Shown piece by piece: positions 4,890 to 5,695 of a DNA stretch of 5,695 nt. The notes beneath the pieces are model-generated. The model was not told the origin of the DNA and ran no database searches. It saw only the letters and a program-made list of their open reading frames with translations. Each line of letters begins with the position of its first letter. The first letter of the stretch is position 1. Origin of the DNA: Chloroflexota bacterium (lineage in GTDB: Bacteria > Chloroflexota > Dehalococcoidia > UBA3495); contig JACZXN010000136.1 of the NCBI GenBank assembly GCA_022571575.1, forward strand, positions 1 through 5,695, written 5' to 3'. The translations under genes and the position numbers were made by a program.

Positions 4890-5695
4890 GCCGTTGTGAA
4901 CTGAAGCGGAGGGTGGTCCCGGCCAGGACCAGACTGATCGACGTGAAGCTGATCAAGAACAGGGCCAGCTTCAGGCTGTCGAAGGCCTCCTGGAGGAACC
5001 CGGTGATCAACGGGCCCATGGACGTTCCCACCGAGGTCATCATCATGGTGAAGGTGAAGGCCACCGCCAACTCCCTCGGCCTGATCCTGGGCAGGTGGAA
5101 GGGGACCGTCACCAAGATGGGGAAGAATGCCCAGGCCACCCCATTCAAGAAGGACAGCGCGAACAGAGCGGGCACCGATCCCGTTAAGACCATTCCCAGG
5201 CTGCTGCCGATCATCAGGACCCCCAGGACCTGAAGGATATTCCCCTCCCGGCCGCTGGTGGACGCCGCCCACGCTATGGGCAGTCCGCCCACGCCGCCCA
5301 CGATGATGCCCAACGCCAGGATTCCGCCGGTAAGGCGCAGAGAGATGTCGAATTCCTCCAGCATCAACGTGGGGTAGAAGGCCAGGAACGCGCCGAAGGA
5401 CATGGTGGTCCCGACGAACCCCAGCCCGCCGATCCACAGGTCCCGGTAACCCAAAGCCCCCTTGACCACGGCCAGGCCCTGGGGCACGGCGACGTCCCGG
5501 TCGGCCTCGTTGGTCCGGGTCTTTCCCATGATCGTCCAGAGCACGGTTGTCCCGGCGATATACAGACCGAATATTCGCAGGGTCGTCCGCCAATCGCCGT
5601 CCAGCAGGTCCAGTATCACCGGGGCCAGGATCAGTCCCCCGCCCACCACCAGGCCGAAGAAGACGTTGGACATTCCGTTCACCATGACCACTTCC
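4870..5695 (-). CDS. MFS permease, C-terminal part, 5'-truncated by the window
   Basis: An inner-membrane transporter of the major facilitator superfamily. The frame is open to the right edge (codons continue past 5691) and stops at TGA 4870-4872, leaving about 274 residues. About eight membrane segments can be read, for example VFFGLVVGGGLILAPVILDLL, FGLYIAGTTVLWTIMG, IGGLGFVGTTMSFGAFLAF, ILALGIIVGGVGGLPIAWAAS, two segments within residues 130-195, AVAFTFTMMMTSVGTSMGPLITGFL and LALFLISFTSISLVLAG. This fits the last two helices of the N-half plus the six helices of the C-half. A charged stretch (KTRTNEADRD) followed by about 15 polar residues marks the central cytoplasmic loop. The substrate is unknown. 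The gene converges on the CoA-transferase pair with 10 nt between stops, so the two transcripts may overlap. A role in importing the acid used by the transferases is possible but rests only on position. Confidence 0.88.
   Translation of the reverse strand, partial: EVVMVNGMSNVFFGLVVGGGLILAPVILDLLDGDWRTTLRIFGLYIAGTTVLWTIMGKTRTNEADRDVAVPQGLAVVKGALGYRDLWIGGLGFVGTTMSFGAFLAFYPTLMLEEFDISLRLTGGILALGIIVGGVGGLPIAWAASTSGREGNILQVLGVLMIGSSLGMVLTGSVPALFALSFLNGVAWAFFPILVTVPFHLPRIRPRELAVAFTFTMMMTSVGTSMGPLITGFLQEAFDSLKLALFLISFTSISLVLAGTTLRFSSQRQLMAES

Overview
This is a 5.7 kb, G+C-rich stretch of bacterial chromosome. It is dominated by family III (CaiB/BaiF-type) CoA-transferases and also carries several small genes. 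Three CoA-transferase genes or fragments, an MFS transporter and an IsdG-type haem monooxygenase suggest a metabolically versatile environmental bacterium that activates and degrades organic acids. The taxon cannot be fixed from the sequence. The mix of CaiB/BaiF paralogues, an MFS permease and a long intergenic inverted repeat would suit environmental lineages such as SAR202-type Chloroflexota or an uncultured deltaproteobacterium, but this is a guess. No rRNA, tRNA, CRISPR array, transposase or phage gene is visible.

Layout. (1) Positions 3-536 (+) hold the C-terminal part of a family III CoA-transferase whose beginning lies left of the window and whose catalytic Asp is visible. (2) Positions 607-1817 (+) hold three small genes with gaps of 91-166 nt: a lipoprotein with an OB-fold (tRNA_anti-like) domain, a 78-residue two-helix membrane protein of unknown function, and an IsdG/HmoA-type haem monooxygenase with its Asn/Trp/His residues intact. 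(3) Positions 1858-1902 form a perfect 22-bp inverted repeat between convergent genes, probably a bidirectional terminator and possibly a dispersed repeat. (4) Positions 1956-2201 (-) encode a tiny SEC-C zinc-binding protein. (5) From about 2250 a tandem 11-bp repeat, a good sigma70-type promoter and a clear Shine-Dalgarno sequence lead into two translationally coupled CoA-transferase genes (2344-3609 and 3606-4859). (6) Positions 4870-5695 (-) hold the C-terminal part of an MFS permease. It converges on the CoA-transferase pair with 10 nt between the stop codons, and a degenerate 7-bp tandem repeat runs through its stop.

How the genes may work together. The coupled pair is the most interesting unit. 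The first protein keeps the Asp that forms the acyl intermediate in family III enzymes (D149). The second appears to have Gly at that position (G156). With the ATGA stop/start overlap, this suggests a heteromeric CoA-transferase with one catalytic and one degenerate subunit, an arrangement reminiscent of the two-gene BbsE/BbsF benzylsuccinate CoA-transferase. The MFS permease could supply the acid substrate, but it is on the other strand and that link is only positional. No stretch longer than 300 bases lacks a gene.
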